64,000 bases of DNA from Cohnella hashimotonis (GCF_030014955.1 NZ_JAGRPV010000001.1:8519501-8583500); one strand, 5' to 3'; counted from the first letter of the stretch, positions 45,948 through 55,788 are shown. Notes: a model not told the origin generated them from the sequence alone. Numbers and translations: made by a program.

Positions 45948-46363
45948 GGATCGAATACAGGAAGATGGAAATCGCCGATTACGACCGGCTGATTGCGCTA
46001 TGGCGGCGAATCGAAGGTCTGGCGCTGAGCGAGGCGGACGAGAGGGAAGAGATCGCGGCCTACTTACGCCGCAACGAAGGCATGAGTTTCGTGTGCGAAG
46101 CGGAGGGAGAGCTGGCCGGCACGATTCTGTGCGGCCATGACGGACGGCGCGGCTACGTGTACCATGCCGCAGTAGATCCTGCTTATCGGGGCCGGGGGAT
46201 CGCCCGTCAGCTGGCCTCCCTGAGTCTGGACAAGCTGCGGGAGGCCGGCATCGGGAAGTGCCACCTTTTCGTGCTCGAGGACAATGACGCGGGCGCCGGT
46301 TTTTGGGCAGCGACCGGGTGGCAGCGCCGAAGCGGATTTTACGTCTATTCCCGTGATGTGTAA
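45944..46363 (+). CDS. GNAT-family N-acetyltransferase
   Basis: 139 residues with the acetyl-CoA-binding signature AAVDPAYRGRGIARQLASLSL (Q/RxxGxG/A type) and a C-terminal FVLEDNDAGAGFWAATGWQ typical of GNAT motif B. The substrate cannot be predicted. Start and upstream stop overlap as ATGA, so it is translationally coupled to the DUF523 gene. It converges with the methyltransferase gene 12 bp away. Confidence 0.9.
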   Translation: MRIEYRKMEIADYDRLIALWRRIEGLALSEADEREEIAAYLRRNEGMSFVCEAEGELAGTILCGHDGRRGYVYHAAVDPAYRGRGIARQLASLSLDKLREAGIGKCHLFVLEDNDAGAGFWAATGWQRRSGFYVYSRDV

Positions 46364-46375
46364 TCCCGGAGAAGA

Positions 46376-47065
46376 TCAGGACGCCGCAGGCTTGGCGCCG
46401 AAGAAGACGGCGAAGTCGAGATATTTGTACATGCAATCCGCGTCCTGGAATCCCGCCTCCGTCATCCAGGCGAGCTGGTCGTCCAGCTTGGCGTTGATAT
46501 CCACGCTTCGCCGCTCCACGGAGGCATCGATGGCGGATTGGGACAGGCCGCTGGCGGCGATCTCGGCGAGCCATCTTCGGCGATAGTACGCATCCGAGGC
46601 CGGCGTATGGCCCGCGACCTGGTCCGCGTTGACGAACACGCCGCCCGGTGAGAGGGCGCGATAAAGCTTTTTGAACAATTCTTGTTTGGACGCATGGGTC
46701 AAATGGTGGATCGAGAGAGACGAAACGATGATATCGAAGCTTTCGGGCGCGAACGCGTAGTCCGAGTAGTCGGCTACGATAATTTCAACATGCGGGTCCC
46801 CGGAAAATCGCTCTCGGGCGACGTCCAGCATACTTTCGCTCATATCGATCAAGGTCATCCGCGCTGCGGGCAGCTTGCTTCGCACCATCGCGGCCATCAG
46901 GCCGGTGCCTGCGCCCAAGTCCAGCACGCGAGGCGAACGCTCCCCGCTCTCGGCCAACGACAAAGCCATGCCGTAAAAGTCGTCAAAGCACGGAATCAAG
47001 CCTCTCCGCTGTTCCTCGTACTGCGTCGCGACGGCGTCGAATTGCTTTTTCACGTTCGGGTTCAT
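46376..47065 (-). CDS. Class I SAM-dependent methyltransferase
   Basis: 229 residues from the ATG at 47065, which has a perfect GGAGG site; an upstream in-frame ATG at 47101 lacks one. The Rossmann-type SAM-binding motif VLDLGAGTGLMAAMVRSK and MTLIDMSESMLDVARERF are clear, followed by motif IIVSSLSIHHL. Related proteins methylate small molecules or quinones; the substrate is unknown. It is monocistronic and divergent from the HD-GYP regulator gene. Confidence 0.9.
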   Translation of the reverse strand: MNPNVKKQFDAVATQYEEQRRGLIPCFDDFYGMALSLAESGERSPRVLDLGAGTGLMAAMVRSKLPAARMTLIDMSESMLDVARERFSGDPHVEIIVADYSDYAFAPESFDIIVSSLSIHHLTHASKQELFKKLYRALSPGGVFVNADQVAGHTPASDAYYRRRWLAEIAASGLSQSAIDASVERRSVDINAKLDDQLAWMTEAGFQDADCMYKYLDFAVFFGAKPAAS

Positions 47066-47217
47066 CGTATGGCCTCCTCGAATATTGGATGTCTTAATCA
47101 TAGTGTCGCCGCTTCTCGTTAGGAAATATATAAAATATATACTGTTTATAGTTCGCAGCTATCGGGTATATATAAACGCTCAGTTTTGTCGACACTGCAA
47201 AATTTGGCGAATCCTGA

Positions 47218-47247
47218 CTGCCAATCGGGACGAGGATCGCCTATAAT
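47218..47247 (+). promoter_or_regulatory. SigA-type promoter of the HD-GYP regulator
   Basis: CTGCCA (47218-47223) and TATAAT (47242-47247) with an 18-nt spacer lie 55 bp before the start codon. The -10 is a perfect match and the -35 is weak. Confidence 0.5.
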
Positions 47248-47301
47248 CGGAAAAGAACGAAATCGGTTATTACGGTACACCCGTTCGAGGAGTGATCGCC
47301 A

Positions 47302-48342
47302 ATGGATCGCGCATGGACGCAAAATGCCAAAATCCTCATCGTTGACGACCAACCTACAAACATCATGCTGCTGGAGCACGTGCTGAGAAGGGCGGGCTTC
47401 ACTAACCTGCACAGTACGACGGATCCGGCCTCGGCGATGCGGCTCTTTTGCGAGCTCGCGCCGGATATTGTGCTGCTCGATCTTCATATGCCGGTCGTCG
47501 ACGGGTTCGAAGTGCTCCGGCAGCTGTGTCCGCTGATCGGAGAGAGCAGCTTCCTGCCTGTCGTGGTGCTCACGGCCGACGACTCTCCGAGCGCGCGCAA
47601 AGAGGCGCTTCATCTGGGTGCCAGCGACTTTATCACCAAGCCGCTCGACGCTTCCGAGGTAGTGCTGCGCATCGGCAATTTGCTGAAATCGCGTTATTTT
47701 TACCTGCAGCTGCAGGAGCAGAATCATACGCTCGAACGGCGGGTCCAGGAGCGTACGTCGGAGCTGGAGCAGGCCAAGCTCGAGATTCTGCATCTGCTCG
47801 CGCGCACGGCGGAGTATCGCGACGACGAGACGGGCCAGCATACGCAACGCGTGGGGCGGATGGCGCGCGATGTCGCCGTCGCGCTCGGATTGCCGCAGCA
47901 GGAGGTCGAGCTGATCGAGCAGGCGACGCCGCTGCACGATATCGGCAAGATCGGCATTTCGGACGAGATTCTGCTGAAGCCTGGCCGCTTTACGGCGGAG
48001 GAATTCGAGCAGATGAAGCGGCATACGCTCATCGGCGCATGGATTTTGGAGACGAGCTTGTTCCCGGTGCTGCAGGTAGCGGGCGAGATCGCGCTCACGC
48101 ATCACGAAAAGTGGAACGGCGCCGGTTATCCTCGGGGTCTCAGCGGAACGGACATTCCGTTGTCGGGACGTATTGTGTCGATCGCCGACTTCTACGATGC
48201 GCTCACGCATGAGCGGCCTTATAAGAAGGCCTGGTCCCACGAGGAGGCGATCGCCGAGATTCGAGCGCAGCGCGGCGTACATTTCGACCCCGTGGTCGTG
48301 GACGCATTTCTCGACGTTTTGCATGTGCCTGTCTCCTGTTGA
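47302..48342 (+). CDS. Response regulator with HD-GYP domain, probable c-di-GMP phosphodiesterase
   Basis: 346 residues. The receiver domain (residues 10-125) has ILIVDDQPTN and Asp60 in IVLLDLHMP. A coiled coil (about 135-168) links to the HD-GYP domain, with His212-Asp213 in PLHDIGKIG and the HHEKWNGAGYPRGLSG motif giving the GYP signature. Such proteins hydrolyse cyclic di-GMP. No partner kinase is adjacent. GGAGT precedes the ATG and a terminator follows. A second HD-GYP gene is at 52294. Confidence 0.93.
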   Translation: MDRAWTQNAKILIVDDQPTNIMLLEHVLRRAGFTNLHSTTDPASAMRLFCELAPDIVLLDLHMPVVDGFEVLRQLCPLIGESSFLPVVVLTADDSPSARKEALHLGASDFITKPLDASEVVLRIGNLLKSRYFYLQLQEQNHTLERRVQERTSELEQAKLEILHLLARTAEYRDDETGQHTQRVGRMARDVAVALGLPQQEVELIEQATPLHDIGKIGISDEILLKPGRFTAEEFEQMKRHTLIGAWILETSLFPVLQVAGEIALTHHEKWNGAGYPRGLSGTDIPLSGRIVSIADFYDALTHERPYKKAWSHEEAIAEIRAQRGVHFDPVVVDAFLDVLHVPVSC

Positions 48343-48368
48343 GAGCGGGAGAGACGATAAATATAGCC

Positions 48369-48397
48369 AAGCTCTGCCGATGCGGCGGGGCTTTTTT
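48369..48397 (+). terminator. Intrinsic terminator after the HD-GYP regulator
   Basis: AAGCTCTGCCG and CGGCGGGGCTT form a stem with a three-base loop, followed by TTTTTT. Confidence 0.85.
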
Positions 48398-48500
48398 GGC
48401 ATTTTGGGTATATTACCTTGATTAGGTTGCGGCGGCGAATCGGGCATAGGCATAGCGGCCCTATCGTTTGAGTCTTAGAGAATTCGGAGGACGGGGGAGG

Positions 48501-49412
48501 ATGTGGAACTTGTTCGATATCGCAATCATAGGTGGCGGTCCGGCGGGTCTTAGCGCCGCGCTCGTGCTGGGCAGGGCGAGACGATTTGTCGCGCTGTTCG
48601 ACGAAGCTAAACCGCGCAACCGGGTGTCGTTGGCCTCGCACGGCTTTTTGACGCGGGACGGCACGCCGCCGGCGGCCATGCGGAAAATGGCGCATGACGA
48701 GCTGGCCGCTTATCCGAGCGTGCGTATTCGCGGGAGCCGGGTGGAGGAAGTGGCGCGCGAGCCGGACGGCGGCTTCCGGTTGACGGACGCGGCGGGAGAA
48801 AGCTGGCGCGCTGCGAGGCTGCTGCTGGCCGCAGGTCTGAAGGAGCTGCTGCCGGAAATTCCGGGGCTGTACGATTTTTATGGGAGGAGCCTGTTCTGCT
48901 GCGCCTACTGCGACGGCTGGGAGCTGCGCGATCGGCCGCTCGTGCTTATTGCTGGCAATGACCATACCTTCCACCTGGCCAAGACGGTCTATAATTGGAG
49001 CAAGGATCTGCTCGTCTGCACCAACGGCTACGATTCGCTCGAGCCGGAAGAGGAACGTGCGCTGCGGGAGCGCGGCATCCGGGTCGACCGTCGCGAGATC
49101 GGGGGCTTCGTCGGCGAGGACGGGCAGTTGTCGGCCGTGCGGTTTGCGGACGGCGGGGAGGCCGCGTGCGCCGGGGGCTTCGTCGCCGAGCGGCTGCGGC
49201 AGGCGGCTCCCTTCGCGGAGCGGCTCGGCTGCGCGATGACGCCTTACGGCGGCATCGAGACGGACGGCGCGGGACGGACAAGCGTTCCCGGCGTCTACGC
49301 GGCGGGCGACGCGACGTGCATCATGCCGGCCCAGCTTATCGTAGCTGCGGCCGACGGCACTCGCGCCGCAATCGGCATCAACGAGGATATGACGGACGAG
49401 GCGTTCGCTTGA
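48501..49412 (+). CDS. Thioredoxin-reductase-like FAD-dependent oxidoreductase
   Basis: 303 residues. The FAD-binding dinucleotide fold opens FDIAIIGGGPAGLSAALVLG; the redox motif CAYCDGWE contains a CxxC pair, and VPGVYAAGDA is the second FAD motif. The layout fits the short thioredoxin-reductase-like flavoproteins with a CxxC in a CDGWE context, which reduce or oxidise disulfides in small molecules. Physiological substrate unknown. GGAGG lies ten bases before the ATG at 48501. It is monocistronic; the 330-bp region after it holds repeats only. Confidence 0.92.
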   Translation: MWNLFDIAIIGGGPAGLSAALVLGRARRFVALFDEAKPRNRVSLASHGFLTRDGTPPAAMRKMAHDELAAYPSVRIRGSRVEEVAREPDGGFRLTDAAGESWRAARLLLAAGLKELLPEIPGLYDFYGRSLFCCAYCDGWELRDRPLVLIAGNDHTFHLAKTVYNWSKDLLVCTNGYDSLEPEEERALRERGIRVDRREIGGFVGEDGQLSAVRFADGGEAACAGGFVAERLRQAAPFAERLGCAMTPYGGIETDGAGRTSVPGVYAAGDATCIMPAQLIVAAADGTRAAIGINEDMTDEAFA

Positions 49413-49542
49413 AGTGAGGGGCGGTCCTTAGCGAGCTTATGGCGAAGCCGGTTGGGGCTGGAAGCGAGGAAAGCGCGCTGTGTGGAGCGGCGGGCGCGTT
49501 ATGCGAGAATGAAATGCCGATGCCGGTTGCGATGGCGGCGTC

Positions 49543-49719
49543 GTAAGCGCAATTATTGCTGTTAGAGAACGAACTGAAAGCAAAGGCGTGCTGTAAGCGC
49601 ACAATTTGCGCCTGCGGCACGCCCCTCACTAAATATTGCTTGTGCAAGCGCAAAAATTGCGGTTGGAAGATCCACCTCGCTTGATAGGCGGACTGTAACC
49701 GCCATTTTTGCGTTTAGAG
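49543..49719. repeat. Four GCGCAA...TTGCGC palindromic repeats spaced about 51 bp
   Basis: Units start near 49543, 49593, 49644 and 49695, with pattern GTAAGCGCAA-AATTGCG-nTTnGAG. Each can fold on itself through GCGCAA/TTGCGC-type pairing, and units differ at several positions. They occupy the gap between the flavoprotein and the LipL gene, in which I see no gene. Confidence 0.7.
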
Positions 49720-49746
49720 CGTCTCACTCGGTTCGCGATGCTCGTT

Positions 49747-50853
49747 CTAAATTCCATAACGCGTCCGGAGCGAAGCCGCCATCGCCTCGACCTCTTCCGG
49801 CGTCGGCAGGCGTAGCGCAGCCTCGGCGCCGGCGAGACCGGACGGCGTCTGATACGCGCGGATGACGTCTTTCACCGCGGCGGCGAACCGAAGGGATATC
49901 CCGCCGCCCATACCGCCATCTGCAACGCCGCCCGCATCATCTCCCCCACGCGCACCGTTCTCGCCATCCGCACCGCCCCGAATACGTGCAAGGCCCGCGG
50001 CCCCCGCCCCCGTCAGCTCGGCGAGGCTTGCCATCCGGTCCGTGCCGACGTCCGGGTACGCGGACGGATCGGCGCCGTCGGCCGCCAGCCCGTAAAACTC
50101 GCGCACGACCCTCGCGCGCTCGTCGCCTTCGCCTTCGGCGATAACAAAGGCCTGCACGCTGTAGGACTTCACCTGCCTGCGCTGGGCGATGCCGCAGAAC
50201 TTGCGGCCTGCGATCGACAGGTCGAAGTCGCCGGGGCAGTAGGAGCCAACGACCTCGCCCTTGGCAGCTTCGCCGCCGAGCTGACGGACGGCCAGCCGGA
50301 TCAGATCGTACATCCGCTCGAAATCGCCATGGAACGCCATGTCCTCGGCCCGATCCTTCGGCAGGATCAGCGACAGGTTGACGACGCCCGGATCGAGCGG
50401 TACGGCCGCGCCGCCCGAGTTGCGGACGGCGACGCCGTAGCCCTGATCGGCCAGCCGGTCGGCCGCTTCCCGCGCGCGCGGGAGGCGGCTGTCCCGCAAG
50501 CCCATGACGAAGGCCCGCGGATGCCGCCACAGATGGCAGACCGCGGGTCCGCCGGCGCCGGCCGCACGGCAAAGCAGCTCGTCCAGCGCGAACGCGTACA
50601 GCGGGTCTGTCGCCTCCAACTGGTCGGTCCGGTCGAGAATCAACAGCCCTGCCATCCATGCGCGATCGTAAGACGAGCCGCCAACTGTCGAATCCGAGGT
50701 ATCCGCGCGCTCTATGCGCTCGCCGGACTCAGTAGCTGCTCGTGCCCCGCGCCTGCCGGACTCGCCATCCGCCCGCGCCCCGCGCCCGCCGAACCCGGAA
50801 TCCGCACGCTCCTTTTGCCCGCCGATCCCGTTATTCACGCGCTCGCTGCTCAT
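49747..50853 (-). CDS. lipL: LipL-like octanoyl-[GcvH]:protein N-octanoyltransferase
   Basis: A BPL/LplA/LipB-fold protein of 368 residues. The catalytic cysteine is Cys206 in [21 protein letters not shown], corresponding to the active cysteine of B. subtilis LipL, which moves octanoyl groups from GcvH to the E2 subunits of 2-oxoacid dehydrogenases. LipL is usually about 280 residues. Here an N-terminal Gly/Arg/Glu-rich extension (about 1-65, repeats of GARA and ESG) and a Gly/Asp-rich insert (about 285-312) are added. The long start at 50853 overlaps the pepT gene by 23 bp without a clear ribosome site; Met67 ([12 protein letters not shown]) might be the true start. It is co-transcribed with pepT. 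Confidence 0.85.
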   Translation of the reverse strand: MSSERVNNGIGGQKERADSGFGGRGARADGESGRRGARAATESGERIERADTSDSTVGGSSYDRAWMAGLLILDRTDQLEATDPLYAFALDELLCRAAGAGGPAVCHLWRHPRAFVMGLRDSRLPRAREAADRLADQGYGVAVRNSGGAAVPLDPGVVNLSLILPKDRAEDMAFHGDFERMYDLIRLAVRQLGGEAAKGEVVGSYCPGDFDLSIAGRKFCGIAQRRQVKSYSVQAFVIAEGEGDERARVVREFYGLAADGADPSAYPDVGTDRMASLAELTGAGAAGLARIRGGADGENGARGGDDAGGVADGGMGGGISLRFAAAVKDVIRAYQTPSGLAGAEAALRLPTPEEVEAMAASLRTRYGI

Positions 50854-52069
50854 AGCGCTGGACGATGTCGACGATCACCTTGACGGCCTGCACCATGTTG
50901 TCGACGGAGGCAAACTCGTATTTCCCGTGGTAATTCTCCCCGCCGGTGAAGATGTTCGGCGTCGGCAGCCCCATGTAGGACAGCTGCGAGCCGTCCGTAC
51001 CGCCGCGGATCGGCTTGATGATCGGCTCGATGCCGAGGCTCTCCATCGCTTCGCGGGCGATGTCGACGATATGGATGACGGGCTCGATTTTCTCCCGCAT
51101 GTTGTAGTACGAATCCTTCATCGCGAGCTCGATGCTGTGCTCGCCGTAAGTCTGGCGGAACTCTTCCGCGATGTTCTCGAGCACGTGCTTGCGCCGCTCG
51201 AACAGGTTCCGGTCATGGTCGCGCACCAGATAGCGCAGCGTCGTCCGCTCCACGTCGCCTTCGATCGACTGCAGGTGGTAGAATCCTTCGTAGCCTTCCG
51301 TGAACTCGGGCGCCTCCGCTTCCGGCAGCCTGGCATGGAAAGCCATTGCGATCTTGGCGGAATTCACCATCTTGCCCTTAGCGGTGCCCGGATGCACGTT
51401 GATACCCTTAACGGTTACGACCGCACCAGCGGCGTTAAAGCTCTCGTATTCCAGCTCGCCCAGCGGCCCGCCGTCCATCGTGTAGGCATACTTCGCGCCG
51501 AATGCGGCGACGTCGAACTTGTGCGGGCCCCGGCCGATCTCCTCGTCAGGGGTAAACGCGATGCGAATGCGGCCATGCTTGATCTCCGGATGGCGGATCA
51601 GGTAAGCCATGGCGGTCATAATCTCGGCGATGCCCGCCTTGTCGTCCGCGCCGAGCAGCGTCGTGCCGTCGGTCGTGACGAGCGTATGGCCGACATACCT
51701 GGCGAGATCGGGGAACATCTCGGGAGACAATGCGATCTTAAGCGCGGAGTTCAGCACGATGTCTCCGCCGGCATAGTTGTAGACAAGCTGAGGCTTGACG
51801 TTCGCACCCGTGAAGTCGGTGGCGGTATCGACATGCGCTAAAAACCCGATCGTCGGGACGTCAGCATCCGTATTAGAGGGGAGCGTCGCCATCAGGTAGC
51901 CATTGTCGTCGACCGACACCTCCTGCATGCCGATGCTCTTCAATTCCTCCTCCAGCATGCGGAGCAAGGTCCATTGACCCGGCGTCGACGGGTACGACGG
52001 GCTGTTGTCGTTCGACTGGGTATCCACTTGCACGTATTTGACGAACCGATCGATTAATTCCTGCTTCAT
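50831..52069 (-). CDS. pepT: Peptidase T (tripeptide aminopeptidase)
   Basis: 412 residues from the ATG at 52069, seven bases after GAGGAGGT. The M20 metallopeptidase signatures are [11 protein letters not shown] (zinc His and Asp), [21 protein letters not shown] with the catalytic Glu pair, and [20 protein letters not shown]. The enzyme removes the N-terminal residue from tripeptides in the cytoplasm. The LipL-like gene overlaps its 3' end. Confidence 0.96.
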   Translation of the reverse strand: MKQELIDRFVKYVQVDTQSNDNSPSYPSTPGQWTLLRMLEEELKSIGMQEVSVDDNGYLMATLPSNTDADVPTIGFLAHVDTATDFTGANVKPQLVYNYAGGDIVLNSALKIALSPEMFPDLARYVGHTLVTTDGTTLLGADDKAGIAEIMTAMAYLIRHPEIKHGRIRIAFTPDEEIGRGPHKFDVAAFGAKYAYTMDGGPLGELEYESFNAAGAVVTVKGINVHPGTAKGKMVNSAKIAMAFHARLPEAEAPEFTEGYEGFYHLQSIEGDVERTTLRYLVRDHDRNLFERRKHVLENIAEEFRQTYGEHSIELAMKDSYYNMREKIEPVIHIVDIAREAMESLGIEPIIKPIRGGTDGSQLSYMGLPTPNIFTGGENYHGKYEFASVDNMVQAVKVIVDIVQRYEQRARE

Positions 52070-52293
52070 GGCAGGCACCTCCTCAAGTTGGAGCTCGTTC
52101 TGGCGTTAAGCTGCGTATGCTGCGTATGATCACATCATAACCCAAATAGCGGGCATGGGAAAACAAAGCGGGTACCCGGCGCGGAAGAAGCGGCCGGTCT
52201 CGCCGCACGCCGCGAAGAGGCGCAAGTTAGGCCTTTACGCATGCACGGGCCTCCCTCATAGTGAGAGAGACAGATAGAGGAGGCATCCCGGGC

Positions 52294-53787
52294 ATGGAGC
52301 AGTCGCCGTACAGCGCTTTAGTGATCCGTCTCGTCCGAAACTATATCATCGGCTCGGTCGTCGCCGTGCTCGGAGTGGGCGGTGCCATTCTATCGGGCAG
52401 CTTGAGCCTGCCGCGGAGCGAGCTGTTGCACTTGCAGGCGATCCTGCTCGTTTCCCTCCTGACGATGTTCATCGCCGAATACTTCGCCTTTCGCAGGCAT
52501 ATCGCGCCGATCCGCGAGCTTTTCCGGTCGGAACGGCCGGCGTTGGCACAGATCGAAGCGGCGTACCTGAGGGCGCATCGGCTGCCCTCGCTCGCCGTCG
52601 CACGCACGCTCGGTCCGCATCTGCTGGGCTTGTCGCTGCCCGCGAGCGCGCTGGCGGTGCTGGCCATCCGGCTCGGATGGGCGAATCTGCCCTACTACTA
52701 CATCGGATTGGCGGCAGCCGGCGCGGTGCTCGTCGCTTGCATGCATGCCTTAATCGAGTTTTTCCTCACGGCCCAATCCATCCGTCCGCTGCTCGCGCAC
52801 TTGAGAGCGGCCGGGCGTCGCATGTACGGCGCCGACATCTCCCTGAACGGGCGCGTTCTCGTCTCGATCCAGCGCAAGTTTCAGCTGAGCGCTTTTTTGA
52901 TCGGGACGTTCCCGGTGATCCTGTTCAGCCTGGCGACGCAGATTCGTTTGAACGGCTGGTCGCAAGATCTCGGTTACGACTATTGGCGGTGGGCGGGCCT
53001 TATCCTCGTGACGGGCGTCGGTTTTTCCTCGCTGGGCGCCTGGCTGCTCGGGAGGGACGTCCAGCAGCCGATCCGGGAGCTGTACGAGGCGATGTCCGAG
53101 GTGCAGGCCGGCAGGCTGCAGACTTCCGCGTCCGACCTGTACTCGGACGAGTTCGCCAGGTTGACGGCAGGCTTCAACGGCATGGTCGAAGGACTGCGGT
53201 CGCGGGAGCGGATGAACGCGCAGCTGCTGCAGAGCTATTACGCCACGCTGGCTGCGGCGCTGGATGCCCGCGATGCGTATACGGCTGGCCATTCGCAGCG
53301 CGTAGCCGAGTACAGCTCGGTCATCGGACGGGCGGCGGGCCTCTCCGCCGACGAGCTCGACGTGCTTCGCAAGTCGGCGCTGCTCCACGACATCGGCAAG
53401 ATCGGCGTTCGCGACAGCGTGCTGCTCAAGGAGGGCAAGCTGACGGACGAGGAGTTCGAGCAGATCAAGCAGCACCCCGTGCTGGGAGAAAACATTCTGC
53501 TGCAGGTCGAGCCCCGCGAAGCGATGGCGCCGCTGCTGCCCGGCGTGCGCTCGCATCACGAGCGCTACGACGGCCGCGGCTATCCGGACGGTCTGAGCGG
53601 CGAAGGGATTCCGGCGGCCGGCCGCATCATCGCGGTGGCGGACGCATTCGACGCCATGACGTCGGACAGGCCTTATCGCAAGGGGATGCCGTTCGGAAAA
53701 GCCTTCGCCATCTTGGAAGAGGGCGGAGGCGAGCAGTGGGATCCTAAGTACGTCGAGCTTTTCGTCTCCCGGATGCGGGGGAGCTGA
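52294..53787 (+). CDS. Membrane HD-GYP protein, probable c-di-GMP phosphodiesterase
   Basis: 497 residues from the ATG at 52294 (AGGAGG about ten bases upstream); a GTG at 52261 is in frame but less likely. About six hydrophobic segments occupy the first 270 residues, grouped as two pairs and a final pair, then a HAMP-like segment (VQQPIRELYEAMSEVQAG). The HD-GYP domain at about 320-490 has LLHDIGKIGVRDSVLLKEG and HHERYDGRGYPDGLSG. It probably degrades cyclic di-GMP in response to a membrane signal. A bidirectional terminator separates it from the convergent VOC gene. Confidence 0.92.
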   Translation: MEQSPYSALVIRLVRNYIIGSVVAVLGVGGAILSGSLSLPRSELLHLQAILLVSLLTMFIAEYFAFRRHIAPIRELFRSERPALAQIEAAYLRAHRLPSLAVARTLGPHLLGLSLPASALAVLAIRLGWANLPYYYIGLAAAGAVLVACMHALIEFFLTAQSIRPLLAHLRAAGRRMYGADISLNGRVLVSIQRKFQLSAFLIGTFPVILFSLATQIRLNGWSQDLGYDYWRWAGLILVTGVGFSSLGAWLLGRDVQQPIRELYEAMSEVQAGRLQTSASDLYSDEFARLTAGFNGMVEGLRSRERMNAQLLQSYYATLAAALDARDAYTAGHSQRVAEYSSVIGRAAGLSADELDVLRKSALLHDIGKIGVRDSVLLKEGKLTDEEFEQIKQHPVLGENILLQVEPREAMAPLLPGVRSHHERYDGRGYPDGLSGEGIPAAGRIIAVADAFDAMTSDRPYRKGMPFGKAFAILEEGGGEQWDPKYVELFVSRMRGS

Positions 53788-53806
53788 GCGGGACTGCCGT
53801 AAACGC

Positions 53807-53847
53807 GACAAAGAACGCCCGGGCGCTTGCCACGGGCGTTCTTTGTC
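53807..53847. terminator. Bidirectional intrinsic terminator
   Basis: GACAAAGAACGCCCG (53807-53821) and CGGGCGTTCTTTGTC (53833-53847) form a perfect 15-bp stem. It lies between two convergent genes and its A/T-rich outer arms suit both directions. Confidence 0.88.
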
Positions 53848-53877
53848 GTATCCTGCTTGGAGGAGGTACGCTGCCGG

Positions 53878-54294
53878 TTATCTCCCCGGCATTTTCTCCG
53901 TATCCATATAAAGTGCGTTCCACCGGTGCCCGTCCGGATCGGCGAAGCCGCAGCCGTACATCCAGCCCTGGCTTTCCCCGGGCTTGCTGTACAGCTGGCC
54001 GCCGGCTGCAGATGCCTTTGCGGCCAGCTCGTCCACTTCCTCGCGGCTGTCCGCACCGATCGAAAGCAGCACCTCCGCCGCCGCGCGACCATCCGAGGCG
54101 CCGCTTGCGGCAAAGCCCGCGAACACTTCCTCGGGGAACAGCATGACGACGACCGCAGGGTTGCCGACCAGCAGGCTGACGGCAGAATCGCCACCCGGGA
54201 AATTAGGGTTAAACGTGAAGCCGATATCGCGATAGAACTGCTTGGTGCGTTCCAGATCCTTGCTGGGCAGGTTGATCCACAATTCCTTGGTCAT
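53878..54294 (-). CDS. VOC-family (glyoxalase/bleomycin-resistance-like) protein
   Basis: 138 residues from the ATG at 54294, which follows GGAGGAG; the frame is open to 54444 but without a ribosome site. The vicinal-oxygen-chelate fold is seen in INLPSKDLERTKQFYRDIGF and GCGFADPDGHRWNALYMDTE. Substrate and metal are not predictable; family members range from dioxygenases to drug-binding proteins. Confidence 0.9.
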   Translation of the reverse strand: MTKELWINLPSKDLERTKQFYRDIGFTFNPNFPGGDSAVSLLVGNPAVVVMLFPEEVFAGFAASGASDGRAAAEVLLSIGADSREEVDELAAKASAAGGQLYSKPGESQGWMYGCGFADPDGHRWNALYMDTEKMPGR

Positions 54295-54523
54295 AGCGGT
54301 CTCCTCCATGGCTCGCGGCCGATTCGCTCGAAGCTTGTCCGCTTCCCCCCAAGCCTCTCGTCGATCCTCATTGTAACATGCTCCCGCCGCCGGGATTTCT
54401 CGTCGATTGCTCAAATCCCAACGTTTTTTTCCACAAATACACACTCGCCCGCTTGACGCTGTTGCCAGGATGTTATATGGTTAGTTACATAAGTAATTAA
54501 CAAATGTGGTGGTGGGGTTAACG

Positions 54524-54895
54524 ATGAGCTTCCTGATCGACGACAGCCGTCCGATATTCGTGCAAATCGCCGAACGCATCGAGAACGACATTATCGAGGG
54601 CGCGCTGCCCGAGGAATCCCAGGTGCCGTCGACCAATCAGTTCGCGGCGTTTTACCAGATCAATCCGGCCACGGCGGCCAAAGGCGTCAACCTGTTGACG
54701 GATCAAGGCATCCTTTACAAGAAGAGAGGGATCGGCATGTTCGTGGCGGCAGGGGCGAAGGCGAGCCTGGTCGAGAAACGCAGGGAGCAGTTCTACGAGC
54801 AATATGTCGTGGCCATGATGCGGGAAGCGGAGAAGCTCGGCATTACGCAGGATCAGCTCGCGGACATGGTCCGCAAGGGAGGGAACAAGTCATGA
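54524..54895 (+). CDS. GntR-family regulator, YtrA type
   Basis: 123 residues with an N-terminal winged helix (PIFVQIAERIENDIIEGALP, then QVPSTNQFAAFYQINPATAAKG) and a short C-terminal helical part. This is the YtrA subfamily that lacks a large effector domain and usually represses an adjacent ABC transporter. GGTGGGG precedes the ATG at 54524. The next gene overlaps by four bases (ATGA), so regulator, ATPase and permease form one operon. Confidence 0.93.
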   Translation: MSFLIDDSRPIFVQIAERIENDIIEGALPEESQVPSTNQFAAFYQINPATAAKGVNLLTDQGILYKKRGIGMFVAAGAKASLVEKRREQFYEQYVVAMMREAEKLGITQDQLADMVRKGGNKS

Positions 54896-55788
54896 ACGCG
54901 GTCGTAAAGGTAACGAACCTGACCAAATCCTACGGGGATACGGCGGCGGTGAGCGGCGTAAGCTTCGAGCTGGAGGAGAACAAAATCTACGGTCTGCTCG
55001 GCCGCAACGGCGCCGGCAAGACGACGATCATGCACATGCTGACGGCGCAGCAGTTCGCGTCGGGCGGGAATATCGAGGTGTTCGGCGAAGAGCCGTACGA
55101 GAATGAGTCCGTCCTCCGCCGGGTCTGCTTCATCAAGGAGAGCCAGAAGTACCCGCAGATGTTCACCGTGAAGGACGTGCTGGACGTATCCGCCTTGCTG
55201 CATCCGAACTGGGACGCGGCGTATGCTGCGGGGCTGGCCGAGGCGTTCGGGCTGCCGACGAAGCGCAAGGTGCATAAGCTGTCGCGCGGCATGCTGTCCG
55301 CCGTCGGCGTCGTCGTCGGGCTGGCGAGCCGGGCGCCGCTCACGATCTTCGATGAGCCGTATCTCGGGCTGGATGCGGTCGCGCGTGCCTTGTTCTACGA
55401 CCGGCTGCTGGAGGACTATGCCGAACATCCGCGCACCGTCATCCTGTCGACGCACCTGATCGATGAAGTGAGCCGTTTGCTGGAGCACGTGCTGCTGATC
55501 GATCAAGGCAGGCTGCTGCTCGATCAGGACGTGGAGCGTCTGTCCGGGATGGCCTATACCGTCGTGGGTTCGGCCGCCAGGATCGATTCGTTCGTGTCTG
55601 GGAAAAAAGTGCTGTCGCGGGACGCCATGGGGGCGATCGCTTCGGCGACGGTCATGGGCGAGGCGAGTCCGCAGGAGCGCAGAGAGGCCGCAGAACGCGG
55701 CTTGGAGTTCTCTCCGGTATCGCTGCAGCAGCTGATTGTGCATCTGACCGGCAGGCAAAAAGAGGAGAGGGAGGCGGTCTCGTCATGA
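54892..55788 (+). CDS. ABC transporter ATP-binding protein (YtrB-like)
   Basis: 298 residues. Walker A GRNGAGKTT and Walker B LTIFDEPYLGLD are good, but the signature is degenerate (LSRGMLSAVGVVVGL instead of LSGGQ), as in many YtrB-like ATPases. A C-terminal extension of about 80 residues follows. Start and stop codons overlap with both neighbours by four bases. Related systems respond to cell-wall antibiotics; the substrate here is unknown. Confidence 0.92.
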   Translation: MNAVVKVTNLTKSYGDTAAVSGVSFELEENKIYGLLGRNGAGKTTIMHMLTAQQFASGGNIEVFGEEPYENESVLRRVCFIKESQKYPQMFTVKDVLDVSALLHPNWDAAYAAGLAEAFGLPTKRKVHKLSRGMLSAVGVVVGLASRAPLTIFDEPYLGLDAVARALFYDRLLEDYAEHPRTVILSTHLIDEVSRLLEHVLLIDQGRLLLDQDVERLSGMAYTVVGSAARIDSFVSGKKVLSRDAMGAIASATVMGEASPQERREAAERGLEFSPVSLQQLIVHLTGRQKEEREAVSS

